The notes: generated from the sequence alone by a model not told the origin. Positions 28,201-37,420 are shown, numbered from the stretch's first letter. The stretch: 64,000 bases of DNA from Streptococcus mitis (GCF_002860865.1 NZ_PKIE01000003.1:62001-126000), one strand, 5' to 3'. Made by a program: numbers and translations.

Positions 28201-29055
28201 ATGACCTATGAATACAAGAGCCACATTTATTTAGCAGAGGCAGTTTTAAATGTAAAGGATTTGGTCAGTCAAACAGCTTTTTATCAGCAAATCATTGGTT
28301 TAGAAATCTTATCTCAAACTGAGACAGAGGTCATTCTGGGACTTGGAGGAAAAGCCTTGGTACACTTGATTCAAGCGCAAGAGAGCGATGAAGTAAGGGA
28401 ACATTATGGTCTTTACCATCTGGCTATTCTTTTGCCGACACGCAAGGCTTTGGCAGATGTCTTAAAACACCTGACAGATTTACAGATTTCTCTTGTCGGC
28501 GGTGCAGACCACGGTTACAGTGAGGCCCTTTATTTGGAGGATTTGGAGGGAAATGGCATTGAACTCTATCGAGATAAGCCGGTTTCCACATGGGATATTC
28601 GAGAAGATGGACGCATTATCGGAGTGACGGAGGCCCTTGCGGCAAAGGATATCTATGAGTTGGGGGAAAGAGTAGAGCCCTTTATCCTAGCAGAAGGTAC
28701 GAGAATGGGGCATATCCATCTGTCCGTCAAGGATAGTCGAAAGTCCAGCCAGTTTTATCAAAAGGTGTTAGGACTAGAGGATAAATTCAGTGTGCCTAGC
28801 GCTAGTTGGATTGCAGATGGAGACTACCATCATCATTTAGCAGTCAATGAATGGGGAGGAAAAGGTCTGGCTCTGCGTAAGCAAGACTTGCCAGGTTTGG
28901 CTTATTATGTTATCGAAGTCGCACATAAAGAAGAACTGTTAACGATTGCCCAGCGAGCACAAGAAGTTGATGCACCAATCAAATGGCTGACATCGAGCCA
29001 GTTGGAAATCACAGACCCAGATGGAATCGTGACCCGTATTCGTTTAGCAAGATAG
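28201..29055 (+). CDS. VOC-superfamily (glyoxalase/CatE-like) protein
   Basis: 284 residues with two vicinal-oxygen-chelate halves (about 8-125 and 168-280). Possible metal ligands are seen in YHLAILLP and NGIELYRD of the first half and GHIHLSV of the second. The family includes extradiol dioxygenases and glyoxalases. CatE-like annotation is common for such two-domain streptococcal proteins, but the reaction is not known. It has its own promoter and a GAGGACC ribosome site. No functional link to neighbours is evident. Confidence 0.8.
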   Translation: MTYEYKSHIYLAEAVLNVKDLVSQTAFYQQIIGLEILSQTETEVILGLGGKALVHLIQAQESDEVREHYGLYHLAILLPTRKALADVLKHLTDLQISLVGGADHGYSEALYLEDLEGNGIELYRDKPVSTWDIREDGRIIGVTEALAAKDIYELGERVEPFILAEGTRMGHIHLSVKDSRKSSQFYQKVLGLEDKFSVPSASWIADGDYHHHLAVNEWGGKGLALRKQDLPGLAYYVIEVAHKEELLTIAQRAQEVDAPIKWLTSSQLEITDPDGIVTRIRLAR

Positions 29056-29161
29056 ACAGGCTGTGATGAAAATCAGAGCATAAACTGTAGAAAGCACCCC
29101 TTATCCTAGTCAGATATGTAGAAAATTTGATATGATAGTAGGGAACAAGGAGAAGAATACA

Positions 29162-29719
29162 ATGACCAGTGAATACCAGAAAATGATAGCGGGAGAGGTT
29201 TACCGTCCATCGGACCCAGAATTGCGGGCCTTGGCTCAGGCTTCTCGCCAAAAACAGTCTGCCTTTAACAAGGAAGAAGATCCCTTGAAGGGAGTCGAAA
29301 TCATCAAGGCTTGGTTCGGCTCGACTGGACAAAATATCTTTGTCAGTCCACGCCTGGTGGTTGATTATGGGGTCAATATTCATCTAGGGGAAAATTTTTA
29401 TTCTAATTGGAACTTGACCATGCTGGATGTTTGCCCTATTCGCATTGGAGACAATGCTATGATTGGTCCCAACTGTCAGTTCTTGACTCCCCTCCATCCA
29501 TTGGACCCGCAGGAACGTAATTCAGGTGTGGAATACGGAAAGCCCATTACCATCGGTGACAATTTCTGGGCTGGAGGTGGTGTCATTGTCCTTCCTGGAG
29601 TGACACTTGGAAATAATGTCGTTGCTGGAGCAGGGTCCGTAATTACCAAGTCCTTCGGTGACAATGTTGTCCTAGCGGGTAATCCTGCGCGCGTGATTAA
29701 GGAAATACCTGTGAAATAA
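29162..29719 (+). CDS. Hexapeptide-repeat sugar O-acetyltransferase (maltose/galactoside type)
   Basis: 185 residues. N-terminal Mac domain (MTSEYQKMIAGEVYRPSDPEL, about 1-60), then a left-handed beta-helix with hexapeptide repeats, including GDNFWAGGGVIVLPGVTLG (about 140-160) and VVAGAGSVITKS. It belongs to the LacA/Maa/NodL group, which moves acetyl from acetyl-CoA to a sugar. ATG 29162 follows AAGGAGAAG, and a TATGAT -10 lies at 29131-29136. Confidence 0.88.
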   Translation: MTSEYQKMIAGEVYRPSDPELRALAQASRQKQSAFNKEEDPLKGVEIIKAWFGSTGQNIFVSPRLVVDYGVNIHLGENFYSNWNLTMLDVCPIRIGDNAMIGPNCQFLTPLHPLDPQERNSGVEYGKPITIGDNFWAGGGVIVLPGVTLGNNVVAGAGSVITKSFGDNVVLAGNPARVIKEIPVK

Positions 29720-29749
29720 AGCGATTGGGAAAAAATTTTTAAGATAAGA

Positions 29750-29797
29750 AAAAGGCATCATATCAACGTTTTTGAAACATTTGATATGATGCCTTTT
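29750..29797. terminator. Bidirectional terminator between convergent genes
   Basis: A 17-base stem, AAAAGGCATCATATCAA (29750-29766) with TTGATATGATGCCTTTT (29781-29797). T-rich ends lie on both strands, so it can end both the acetyltransferase gene and the minus-strand DUF4956 unit. Confidence 0.85.
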
Positions 29798-29874
29798 ATC
29801 ATAAATCAGATTGACTTTTTCTTCTTACTATTGAGTGTTTACCTAGATTTGTTATAGATTTTACGCAAGAAGTT

Positions 29875-30558
29875 CTATAAATTTTTTCTCTTTTTGGCAT
29901 TTTTGGTCAGGGAAACCTGATAAGTATCCTGTTCTTTAGTGAGGTAATGGATGATTTGAAAATCGTCTGTTTGAGCCTTGAAATCCACTTCGTAGACAGT
30001 GGTGACTTGTTTTCCATCATTGCTAGTATCAATCGAGATGAGGTCTAACTCAGTACAGAATTGTGATAGTCCAGATTGGATAGTTTGAAGTTGCTTTTCT
30101 TGGTTCGCAATTGTGATGGTCAATAGCCTGCGACGTTGATGATTGCTCTTGCTTTGTTGCTTCTCTAAAAGAAGCCATACTGCTAAGATAAAGACAGTGA
30201 AGAGAATAGCTAGAGCTAGGTAGCCTGTCCCTGCTGCTAGCCCGATAATCATGGCAAGGAAAATAGCAATTAGTTCCCGTGAACCACTGGTAGCTGAACG
30301 AAAACGAATGAGGCTAAAAGTTCCTGCAACGGCGATAGAGGTTCCTAGGCTGCCATTTACCAGAAAGATGACCAAGGTCATCAAGCAGGGGAGTAGGGTC
30401 AAACTGACCGCAAATTCCCGTGTATAGAGGGTACGGTGTTTGTAGGCCCAGGTCAGCGTCAAACCTAAAATCAGGCTGACCAAGAGAGCCAGAAAGAGCT
30501 GGATAGGGTCTGCAGTGGCAGTTGTATCGTTGAAAATAGAATTAAAAAGATTAGACAT
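29875..30558 (-). CDS. DUF4956 membrane protein
   Basis: 227 residues. Several membrane segments lie within the first 135 residues, then a soluble, basic C-terminal part. The central segment GTFSLIRFRSATSGSRELIAIFLAM is typical of DUF4956. Function is unknown. Its start overlaps the end of the VTC-domain gene by eight bases, which implies joint translation. VTC and DUF4956 proteins recur together in many bacteria, so they may form one membrane-linked unit. Confidence 0.85.
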   Translation of the reverse strand: MSNLFNSIFNDTTATADPIQLFLALLVSLILGLTLTWAYKHRTLYTREFAVSLTLLPCLMTLVIFLVNGSLGTSIAVAGTFSLIRFRSATSGSRELIAIFLAMIIGLAAGTGYLALAILFTVFILAVWLLLEKQQSKSNHQRRRLLTITIANQEKQLQTIQSGLSQFCTELDLISIDTSNDGKQVTTVYEVDFKAQTDDFQIIHYLTKEQDTYQVSLTKNAKKRKNL

Positions 30559-31327
30559 AAGTAGTACCTACACTTTCTGTGCTTGGTCGTGGGCTATAGT
30601 CCAGCCCTTGAGACTTGTGGTAGGCACAGCTGTATTTTGAAAATTTCTGCTCTACCAGTCCATATTGGTCGAGAATATCTTGTAGCCATTGGGGTTTTCT
30701 ACCAGGTGCTTTAATTTCCATGATGACAATGTCCTCGTTTAGTAGAGGGCAACCGTCCTTTCCTGAGAATAAACTGACATTATTATCACGATAGGTTAGA
30801 TTTTGGTCAATGGTGATACGAATTTTATTGTAGGGAAATTCGCTAATCTCTTTCTTTTCCTTGAGAGAAAAACGGTCGTAGTAAATATACATACGAGGGA
30901 TAATTGCTTGCTGATATTCCTCTTGGAGTTGTTGAATTTTTTCAATTATCATTCGGTCCTTGATACTGCTATCCAGCTGTCCCTTGGTCATAAACTGGGT
31001 GATAGACTGGGGAGTCGATAAGAGACGATGTTTTCGTCCGACACCAGCTCTGTCCTTAGATTTGATTTCTAAAAATACCTGACTATCAGGCTGGACTTGA
31101 CTGAGATAGGTTCGCATCCGAATCTTTTCTTTACGCTTAGTACCTTGGCTATCATCTTGAATCATATCAAATTGCTCTGTATCAAAGTAGATATTAGAAA
31201 TGGTAGAAGTTGGATAATCATCCTCGACGAGGTATGTTTTTAAGTCTTCTATTAAGTCATCCAAGTCAGTCTTGGTAACGATATATTTGGTTTCAATTCG
31301 TTTAAAGCTTGTTTCAATTGGTTTCAT
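30551..31327 (-). CDS. VTC-domain protein (polyphosphate polymerase-like, TTM fold)
   Basis: 258 residues. The VTC domain is the triphosphate-tunnel fold of the yeast vacuolar polyphosphate polymerase. Visible family features are FKRIETKYIVT near the start, KIRMRTYL, FLEIKSKDRAGVGRKHR, and a late acidic strand IVIMEIKAPGRKP. Basic and acidic tunnel residues appear to be retained. Whether it makes polyphosphate here is not known. First gene of the minus-strand pair, divergent from the DUF4353 lipoprotein gene. Confidence 0.82.
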   Translation of the reverse strand: MKPIETSFKRIETKYIVTKTDLDDLIEDLKTYLVEDDYPTSTISNIYFDTEQFDMIQDDSQGTKRKEKIRMRTYLSQVQPDSQVFLEIKSKDRAGVGRKHRLLSTPQSITQFMTKGQLDSSIKDRMIIEKIQQLQEEYQQAIIPRMYIYYDRFSLKEKKEISEFPYNKIRITIDQNLTYRDNNVSLFSGKDGCPLLNEDIVIMEIKAPGRKPQWLQDILDQYGLVEQKFSKYSCAYHKSQGLDYSPRPSTESVGTTYV

Positions 31328-31556
31328 AAATCCTGTCTCCTTTATCAGAATGTTTCAGTACACTATCTTATTAGAAGATATGTGTGCCTGGGCAAGTTAA
31401 ACTTGCTTGTAATTAGTCTAGGGAACTTTCCTAAAACTTTTGTTAAAGATACCTTAACTGAAACTGAACTTAAGAAAACTTTCAGAAAAAGTTTAGATTT
31501 TTTTCAGACTCCCCCTGTAAACTAAACCCAAGCTAAATGAAGGAGAGGAAACAGCT

Positions 31557-32789
31557 ATGAAATCAAAAAAATGGACCCTAATCTTAACCAGTTTAACAGC
31601 TCTGACCTTGCTGGCAGCTTGTGGGCAGTCAACGACCAAGTCAAGTACAACTGCAGCGGCAGATACCACTGCTATTACAACTTTAACTAAAAACAGTCAA
31701 TCTTCCTATTTTACTGAGAAGGACTATGATACTTCTTATGATGAAAGTACAGCTTCTAAGATTGAGTTATCTGGCTCATCAGCAAACGTCTCTGGAGATG
31801 GGGTGACAGTCTCTGGATCAACAGTGACCATCACAAAATCTGGGACCTATGTGATTTCAGGTCAGTCTGACGGAGTGCAAATCAAGGTCGAGGCAGATAA
31901 GTCGGCAGATGTTCATCTAGTCCTAAAAGGTGCGACCATGACTAATACCAATGCAGCAATTTCTGCGACGTCAGCTGGTCATGTCTACTTGACTCTGGCA
32001 GAGGGAACCACCAACAGTCTCTCTGACTCAAGCTCTAACAGTGATGAAAAGGCAAATGCCGCTCTCTTTTCTAAGGTTGATTTGACCATCAATGGCTCAG
32101 GGATTCTCAATGTAGATGGCAAGAAAAGCAATGCTATCAAGGCTAACGACACCCTCCACATCACAGGTGGAACCTTTAACGTCACATCAGTTGGCGATGC
32201 CTTTAATGTCAATGATGAACTTAATGTCACTGGTGCGACCATGACTATCGATGCTAAGGAAGATGGTGTCAAAGTTGACAATGATGACGATATGACTGTC
32301 GGAAATATGTATTTGGCGAACAATACCATAACAGTCACAGCAGGCGAGGACAGCATTCACGCTTCTGGAAATCTAGTGATTGATAGTGGTACTTACACAG
32401 TCAAGAATGCGACTGAAGGAATTGAAGGGAAATCCATTACGATCAATGGTGGTGATATCAATGTCTACTCGACAGATGATGGTGTGAATGCAGCTAATAA
32501 AAATGCCCAGCAAAGTGATATTTACTTTACCATGACAGGTGGCAATCTAACTGTTGAAGTCGGTCAAGGGGACACAGATCCAATTGACTCAAACGGGAAT
32601 ATCATGGTTACCGGTGGAACCATTAAATTGATAGGACAATCAGGCTTTGACTTTGATGGAACAGCAACTTACACAGGTGGGGATATCTACATCAACGGCG
32701 AAAAACAAATAGATATTGTCAATTCTATGCCTGGAGGCGGAGGTCTGAATGGAGGTCCTGGAGGTCCAGCCCCTGGTGGACAAGGATAA
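31557..32789 (+). CDS. DUF4353 carbohydrate-binding-domain lipoprotein
   Basis: 410 residues. A lipoprotein signal peptide with lipobox LAAC (Cys about 22) is followed by a Ser/Thr-rich linker. Then comes a long repetitive beta-helix-like body rich in short strands (TVTGSxxTITKSGTYVISG, repeated GGTFNV/GGDINV turns). The protein ends in a Gly/Pro-rich tail. DUF4353 is annotated as carbohydrate-binding, but ligands are unknown. An AAGGAGAGG ribosome site precedes the ATG. It is divergent from the VTC/DUF4956 pair, with which this family is often found. Confidence 0.82.
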   Translation: MKSKKWTLILTSLTALTLLAACGQSTTKSSTTAAADTTAITTLTKNSQSSYFTEKDYDTSYDESTASKIELSGSSANVSGDGVTVSGSTVTITKSGTYVISGQSDGVQIKVEADKSADVHLVLKGATMTNTNAAISATSAGHVYLTLAEGTTNSLSDSSSNSDEKANAALFSKVDLTINGSGILNVDGKKSNAIKANDTLHITGGTFNVTSVGDAFNVNDELNVTGATMTIDAKEDGVKVDNDDDMTVGNMYLANNTITVTAGEDSIHASGNLVIDSGTYTVKNATEGIEGKSITINGGDINVYSTDDGVNAANKNAQQSDIYFTMTGGNLTVEVGQGDTDPIDSNGNIMVTGGTIKLIGQSGFDFDGTATYTGGDIYINGEKQIDIVNSMPGGGGLNGGPGGPAPGGQG

Positions 32790-32798
32790 ACAAAAAAG

Positions 32799-32829
32799 GA
32801 TAGCATTCAATTAGAATGGCTATCTTTTT
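32799..32829 (+). terminator. Terminator after the DUF4353 gene
   Basis: GATAGCATTC (32799-32808) pairs with GAATGGCTATC (32814-32824) with one bulge, followed by TTTTT. Confidence 0.8.
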
Positions 32830-33038
32830 ATATGGGTGATAAATTGATATGTTACGAGGGATTTTATAATCGTAGCTTTCAAAGGCTAAATTGTTCAGTC
32901 ATCCGTTTTTGTTTACTTAAATTTCTTGAATTTTAAGAAGGTATTGAGTAGTTTTCCCTTAAATGTTTTGTTTTGGTAGGCGATTGTGAGGGAATTGAAA
33001 AATTCAACTGCTAGGTGTTCTTGGTGACCGAGCTCCAT

Positions 33039-33655
33039 CTAGCTTGGGGTTGCTTCTGGGGAAAAGACGCCTAATTTGATGCGGAGTCCACCTTTTTTCA
33101 TCTTGAACTGATGCATACCATACATCTTGATATCAAGGCTTGTATCGGACATGAGAGTAGCAGTATCACCTGCCATAGAAATTTTTGTATCGGCATACGG
33201 AACGCCTGTTTTTTCAGTATCTAGACTGATAAAGATTTTTTGATAAGTTGGTTGACCGTACTCTCCAATCAACTCCTCACTTCCTGTCCACCGTGAACTC
33301 CAGCAAATACAAAATGTTCAGGGTGAATTTTAAAAGGAAGTGCTTGGTCACCCATTTTATTTAGTCCTTGGTTGAAGGCGAAGAAATCTCTCAAAGTAAA
33401 TCCATCCACGTAAGCAGCTTGTAGGTTACGTCCCTTAACCGAATTCTTAGAAATGCCATGCCGCATTTGGTATGATTCTGCTAGACGGTCAGCGTAGAGT
33501 TCGAGGATTTTTTGACTTCCAAGGGCTAATTTGGTTTCAATTAGGTCTTGAAAATTTCTTAGTCTGTTTCATATAAAAATGAGTAAAATGAATTCCCATT
33601 ACCAAGGTCATTAGAGTTGCGATAGCAATGACGATGGTTGGATTAGCCGAGAAAA
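33039..33655 (-). pseudogene. Decayed gene for a membrane-anchored protein of unknown family
   Basis: Reading the minus strand, successive frames give a hydrophobic N-terminal helix (TIVIAIATLMTLVMGIHF), then LGSQKILELYADRLAESYQMRHG..., then IGEYGQPTYQKIFISL... to a stop at 33039. At least two frameshifts separate these pieces, near 33540 and 33270. No family is recognised. The surrounding sequence 32830-33800 holds no intact gene. Confidence 0.5.
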
Positions 33656-33759
33656 GTAGAGGGAAAATAGGCCTTTAAAAAGTGGACAGAAAAGACCATT
33701 TCGGAGTATAGAGAGGAAGTTCAAAAACATTTTTAGAAATAAGACATGTGCATTATAAA

Positions 33760-33790
33760 CATCAGATACGAATCTGGTGCTTTATTTTTT
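33760..33790 (+). terminator. Hairpin with T-rich tail before the ABC cassette
   Basis: CATCAGAT (33760-33767) pairs with ATCTGGTG (33772-33779), followed by CTTTATTTTTT. It may be the end of a lost upstream gene. Confidence 0.5.
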
Positions 33791-33810
33791 AAAGAATTTC
33801 AACTTTTTTC

Positions 33811-33872
33811 TTGACAAGTGAGTAAACACTCACTATAATAGGCCTATATTCAGTAAGTGAGTAAACACTCAC
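33811..33872 (+). promoter_or_regulatory. ABC-TetR cassette promoter with two identical palindromic operators
   Basis: -35 TTGACA (33811-33816), 17-base spacer, -10 TATAAT (33834-33839). The perfect palindrome GTGAGTAAACACTCAC fills the spacer (33818-33833) and recurs at 33857-33872, just before the ribosome site. Centres are 39 bases apart. It is almost certainly the site of the TetR-family protein encoded at 35727, making the cassette autoregulated. Confidence 0.85.
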
Positions 33873-33886
33873 CTAGGAGGAAGCAT

Positions 33887-34603
33887 ATGAAAAAATTGCT
33901 ACATTTACAAGATTTGGATAAGTCTTTTTGTCGTCAAATGGTTTTGAATCATGTCAGCTTTGAATTGCAGCCGGGAGAAATTATAGGCTTAATAGGTCCG
34001 TCTGGTGCTGGTAAATCGACTATGATTAAGACTATGTTAGGGATGGAAAAAGCTAACGGAGGGGTTGCTTTGGTATTGGATCATACTATGCCCAATCGTC
34101 ATATTTTAGGAGATATTGGTTATATGGCCCAGTCAGATGCCTTATATGAGGCTTTGTCAGGTCAAGAAAATCTGGAATTTTTTGGTCAGCTAAAAGGGCT
34201 ATCCAAAAGAGATCTGACAGCTGAAATTGCCCATGTGGCTCAAGTTGTGGATCTGACAGAGCATTTGAATAAAACGGTATTCGGTTATTCTGGAGGAATG
34301 AAGCGACGCTTGTCTTTAGCCATCGCGCTTCTGGGGAATCCTCAGCTCTTGATTTTGGACGAACCGACAGTTGGAATCGACCCTTCTCTTCGGAAGAAAA
34401 TCTGGAAAGAATTATTCGCGCTTAGAGACAATGGGGTTGGGATATTAGTTACTACCCATGTTATGGATGAAGCAGAGTTAACGGATAAGGTCGGCTTATT
34501 ATTAGGTGGAAAAATCATTGCTTTTGATACACCGCAACACTTAAAAGAAAGTTATCAAGTTTCAAGTATTGAAGAAGTATTTTTGAAAGCAGAAGGAGAG
34601 TAA
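33887..34603 (+). CDS. ABC transporter ATP-binding protein
   Basis: 238 residues. Walker A GPSGAGKST, signature YSGGMKRRLSLA, Walker B LLILDEPTVGIDP and H-loop VTTHVMDEA are intact. It is of the drug/antibiotic exporter (CcmA/DrrA) type, energising the permease encoded next. ATG 33887 follows CTAGGAGG; an upstream in-frame ATG would overlap the second operator. The permease starts two bases after its stop. Confidence 0.92.
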   Translation: MKKLLHLQDLDKSFCRQMVLNHVSFELQPGEIIGLIGPSGAGKSTMIKTMLGMEKANGGVALVLDHTMPNRHILGDIGYMAQSDALYEALSGQENLEFFGQLKGLSKRDLTAEIAHVAQVVDLTEHLNKTVFGYSGGMKRRLSLAIALLGNPQLLILDEPTVGIDPSLRKKIWKELFALRDNGVGILVTTHVMDEAELTDKVGLLLGGKIIAFDTPQHLKESYQVSSIEEVFLKAEGE

Positions 34604-34604
34604 G

Positions 34605-35687
34605 ATGAGAACCATTGCTATTGCTAAAAAAGTTATCAAAGAATTGCTTCGTGACAAACGAACCTTGGCTATGATGTTTGTAGCGCCGGTATTTATTATG
34701 TGGCTGATGAACCTCATGTTTTCAGCTAGTACAACCGTGAATGTCAAGTTAGCGACACAAGATCTACCAACTGGTTTGATAACGAAAATGGATGAGCTTG
34801 ATCATGTGGACATCGAGACTTATCAAGACTTAGATCAGGCCAAAGAAGCGCTAGCAAATGAAAAAGTCGATGCTGTGATTTCTTATAAAGACGGTGAGTA
34901 TCAGGTCGACTACGCAAATACAGATGCCTCCAAGACATCTATGATACGACAAGTGTTACGAACAAGTATCGTCAGTGAAGGCACCGATCAGTTACTATCT
35001 CGTATCAAACAAGCTCTTCCACAATTGAAATTAGATGCAAAGGCGCCTGAAATCAAAGAATCTTACCAATATGGAGATAAAAATACTGGATTCTTTGCAC
35101 GTATGATTCCAATTTTAATTGGCTTTGTGGTCTTCTTCTTTGTCTTTTTGATTTCTGGTATGGCACTTTTGAAAGAGCGCACAAGTGGAACCTTGGACCG
35201 CTTGTTAGCAACCCCAGTGAAACGTTCTGAAATTGTCTATGGCTATATGTTGTCTTACGGTATTATTGCGATTTTTCAAACGGCAGTTGTCGTCTTAGCA
35301 GCAATTTGGCTACTAGATGTAGAAGTTGTAGGAAATATTTTAAATGTTATAATAGTTAATGTGGTACTGGCTCTTGTAGCACTAGCTTTTGGAATTCTCT
35401 TGTCTACTCTAGCAAAATCAGAATTTCAAATGATGCAATTTATTCCTCTCGTGATTATGCCTCAACTCTTTTTCTCAGGGATTATTCCATTGTCATTCAT
35501 GGGAGCATGGGCTCCAACTGTGGGGAAATTTTTGCCATTAACCTATTCTGGTGATGCAATAAGCCAGATTATTCTTTACGGACACAATCTTGGTGATATT
35601 TTGCCAAATCTTGGTGTTTTAATGATTTTCTTGATCATTTTAACAATTCTCAATATTGTTGGATTGCGTCGTTATCGTAAAGTTTAG
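34605..35687 (+). CDS. ABC-2 type permease (export)
   Basis: 360 residues. One N-terminal membrane helix (about 22-42), an extracytoplasmic domain to about residue 165, then five further helices. The conserved ALLKERTSGTLDRLLATPV segment of ABC-2 permeases lies before the third helix. It works with the preceding ATPase as a probable multidrug or antimicrobial exporter. The substrate is unknown. Confidence 0.9.
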   Translation: MRTIAIAKKVIKELLRDKRTLAMMFVAPVFIMWLMNLMFSASTTVNVKLATQDLPTGLITKMDELDHVDIETYQDLDQAKEALANEKVDAVISYKDGEYQVDYANTDASKTSMIRQVLRTSIVSEGTDQLLSRIKQALPQLKLDAKAPEIKESYQYGDKNTGFFARMIPILIGFVVFFFVFLISGMALLKERTSGTLDRLLATPVKRSEIVYGYMLSYGIIAIFQTAVVVLAAIWLLDVEVVGNILNVIIVNVVLALVALAFGILLSTLAKSEFQMMQFIPLVIMPQLFFSGIIPLSFMGAWAPTVGKFLPLTYSGDAISQIILYGHNLGDILPNLGVLMIFLIILTILNIVGLRRYRKV

Positions 35688-35726
35688 AAATCAACATAAA
35701 TAATGCTAAAAAGGTGTGAAGATTAG

Positions 35727-36350
35727 ATGGATAAGACTGTTTTTGAATCGTTTGAAGATTACTTAGAAGAAGCGAATTACCCTCAAGGAAAGAAAAAAAT
35801 CATGCAGGCAGCAGTGGATCTCATATCAACTAGGAGTTACCATGGGACCTCAACTCTTCACATAGCTGAGCGTGCTGGACTAAGCCAGGCAACTTTGTTT
35901 AAGTATTTTAAGACGAAGGATGATCTACTGACGGCTATTTTACATCCTGTAGTCCCAGGCATTTTCAGTAGTTTTGTTGAGGAACTCTTAGCTTTTGAAA
36001 CGACAGAAGAGAGGGTTCGTTATCTCGTCCACGATCGTATGAGCTATCTCAAAAAAAATCGTGCTTTGATGAAAATCATTCTGCAGGAGAGTTTTTCAAA
36101 TAAGAAACTAAAAAATGAACAGATTTTTATCTGGAATGCTATTCAAGATAAACTTCGAGTGCTTCATAAAGAATTGCTAGCAGATCCACGTGTAAATCCA
36201 GAGTTAACGATTCCTCAAATGGTTCGTATTTGTGTTGGTCCATTGTTGGCTTACTTCGCTCAACTTTATATCGTTAGCGACAACGGAGAAATAAAGGAAG
36301 AGGACCTAGACTTATTAGAAAAACAGATTTTAGGTGGTTTGTGGAAATAA
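35727..36350 (+). CDS. TetR-family repressor of the ABC cassette
   Basis: 207 residues. The N-terminal helix-turn-helix (about 18-65) has IMQAAVDLISTRSYHGTSTLHIAERAGLSQATLFKYF. The variable C-terminal ligand domain follows. It is the third gene of the operon. Twin palindromes at the operon promoter match the symmetric sites of this family. The inferred role is repression relieved by an exported toxic compound. Confidence 0.9.
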   Translation: MDKTVFESFEDYLEEANYPQGKKKIMQAAVDLISTRSYHGTSTLHIAERAGLSQATLFKYFKTKDDLLTAILHPVVPGIFSSFVEELLAFETTEERVRYLVHDRMSYLKKNRALMKIILQESFSNKKLKNEQIFIWNAIQDKLRVLHKELLADPRVNPELTIPQMVRICVGPLLAYFAQLYIVSDNGEIKEEDLDLLEKQILGGLWK

Positions 36351-36400
36351 GGGAGTTCTAGAAGAGCTAAGATTTATTTACTTGACTTTCAAACAAGCTA

Positions 36401-36442
36401 AAAAAGACATGTTCTGCTTATTTCAGATTCATGTCTTTTTTG
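36401..36442 (+). terminator. Terminator after the TetR gene
   Basis: AAAAAGACATG (36401-36411) pairs with CATGTCTTTTT (36430-36440) and the T run continues to 36441. The following bases up to 36569 hold only a short degenerate reading frame. Confidence 0.85.
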
Positions 36443-36569
36443 TTGTTGGATTTTGTATTCTTCATAAGTCCTCAATCGCTTTGCCAAAACAGAAACCGAC
36501 TTCTCCAGCGGTGCAACGATTTCTCAAGTGTATGGAAGAGGAGATTTCTGGCTTGCTAAAGAGAATTCC

Positions 36570-36597
36570 TTGACACTCGGTCAGCTTTTGATACAAT
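36570..36597 (+). promoter_or_regulatory. Promoter of the nucleoside phosphorylase gene
   Basis: -35 TTGACA (36570-36575), 16-base spacer, -10 TACAAT (36592-36597), with TG at 36589-36590. Confidence 0.7.
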
Positions 36598-36622
36598 AGT
36601 ACAAAATTAGAGGAGGTGAGTT

Positions 36623-37387
36623 ATGATTCAAAAACATGCGATTCCTATTTTAGAGTTTGATGACAATCCTCAGGCGGTCATCATGCCTGATCACGAGGGG
36701 CTGGACTTGCACTTGCCCAAGAAGTGTGTCTATGCTTTTTTAGGTGAGGAGATTGACCGTTATGCGAGAGAAGTAGGGGCGGACTGTGTCGGCGAATTCG
36801 TTTCAGCCACCAAGACCTATCCAGTCTATGTCGTTAACTACAAGGGCGAGGGAATTTGTCTGGCTCAGGCACCTGTCGGCTCCGCTCCAGCAACCCAGTT
36901 TATGGATTGGTTGATTGGCTATGGTGTGGAGCAGATTATTTCCACTGGAACCTGTGGTGTGCTAGCTGATATAGAAGAAAACGCCTTTCTAGTCCCTGTT
37001 CGCGCTCTGCGAGATGAAGGAGCTAGTTATCACTATGTGGCAGCTTCTCGTTATATGGAAATTCAGGCAGAGGCTATTGCTGCTATTGAGCGAGTTTTGG
37101 AAGTCAGAGGGATTCCCTATGAAGAAGTCATGACCTGGACGACAGATGGTTTTTACCGAGAAACGGCTGAAAAGGTGGCTTATCGCAAGGAAGAGGGCTG
37201 TGCTGTTGTGGAGATGGAGTGTTCTGCACTTGCGGCAGTAGCGCAATTGCGTGGGGTCCTCTGGGGAGAGTTGTTGTTTACAGCTGATTCTCTAGCGGAC
37301 TTGGACCAGTACGACAGTCGTGACTGGGGTTCAGAAGCTTTCGAAAAGGCCTTGGAACTCTGCCTTGAAATTGCCTTTCAGATCTAG
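36623..37387 (+). CDS. Nucleoside phosphorylase-family protein
   Basis: 254 residues. The fold of purine/uridine phosphorylase type I is indicated by the GTCGVL segment after the IISTG strand. VVEMECSALAAVAQLRG, with the ribose-contacting Met-Glu, and a late TADSL are further support. It would cleave a nucleoside with phosphate. The substrate is not determined by sequence alone. An AGAGGAGGTGA ribosome site is present. It ends 33 bases before trkH. Confidence 0.85.
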   Translation: MIQKHAIPILEFDDNPQAVIMPDHEGLDLHLPKKCVYAFLGEEIDRYAREVGADCVGEFVSATKTYPVYVVNYKGEGICLAQAPVGSAPATQFMDWLIGYGVEQIISTGTCGVLADIEENAFLVPVRALRDEGASYHYVAASRYMEIQAEAIAAIERVLEVRGIPYEEVMTWTTDGFYRETAEKVAYRKEEGCAVVEMECSALAAVAQLRGVLWGELLFTADSLADLDQYDSRDWGSEAFEKALELCLEIAFQI

Positions 37388-37420
37388 CTACTCTCCTTCT
37401 TTTTATGGTACAATGGATGT

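Noticed and set aside
25370-33675. Shared 15-base string AGAGGGAAAATAGGC near 25370 and 33658
   Set aside because: Two short matches only, with different flanks; too little to call a repeat family.
36334-36573. Plus-strand frame of 79 codons after the TetR gene
   Set aside because: It overlaps the TetR stop and spans a clear terminator. Its end may be a remnant of a lost regulator gene but cannot be shown.
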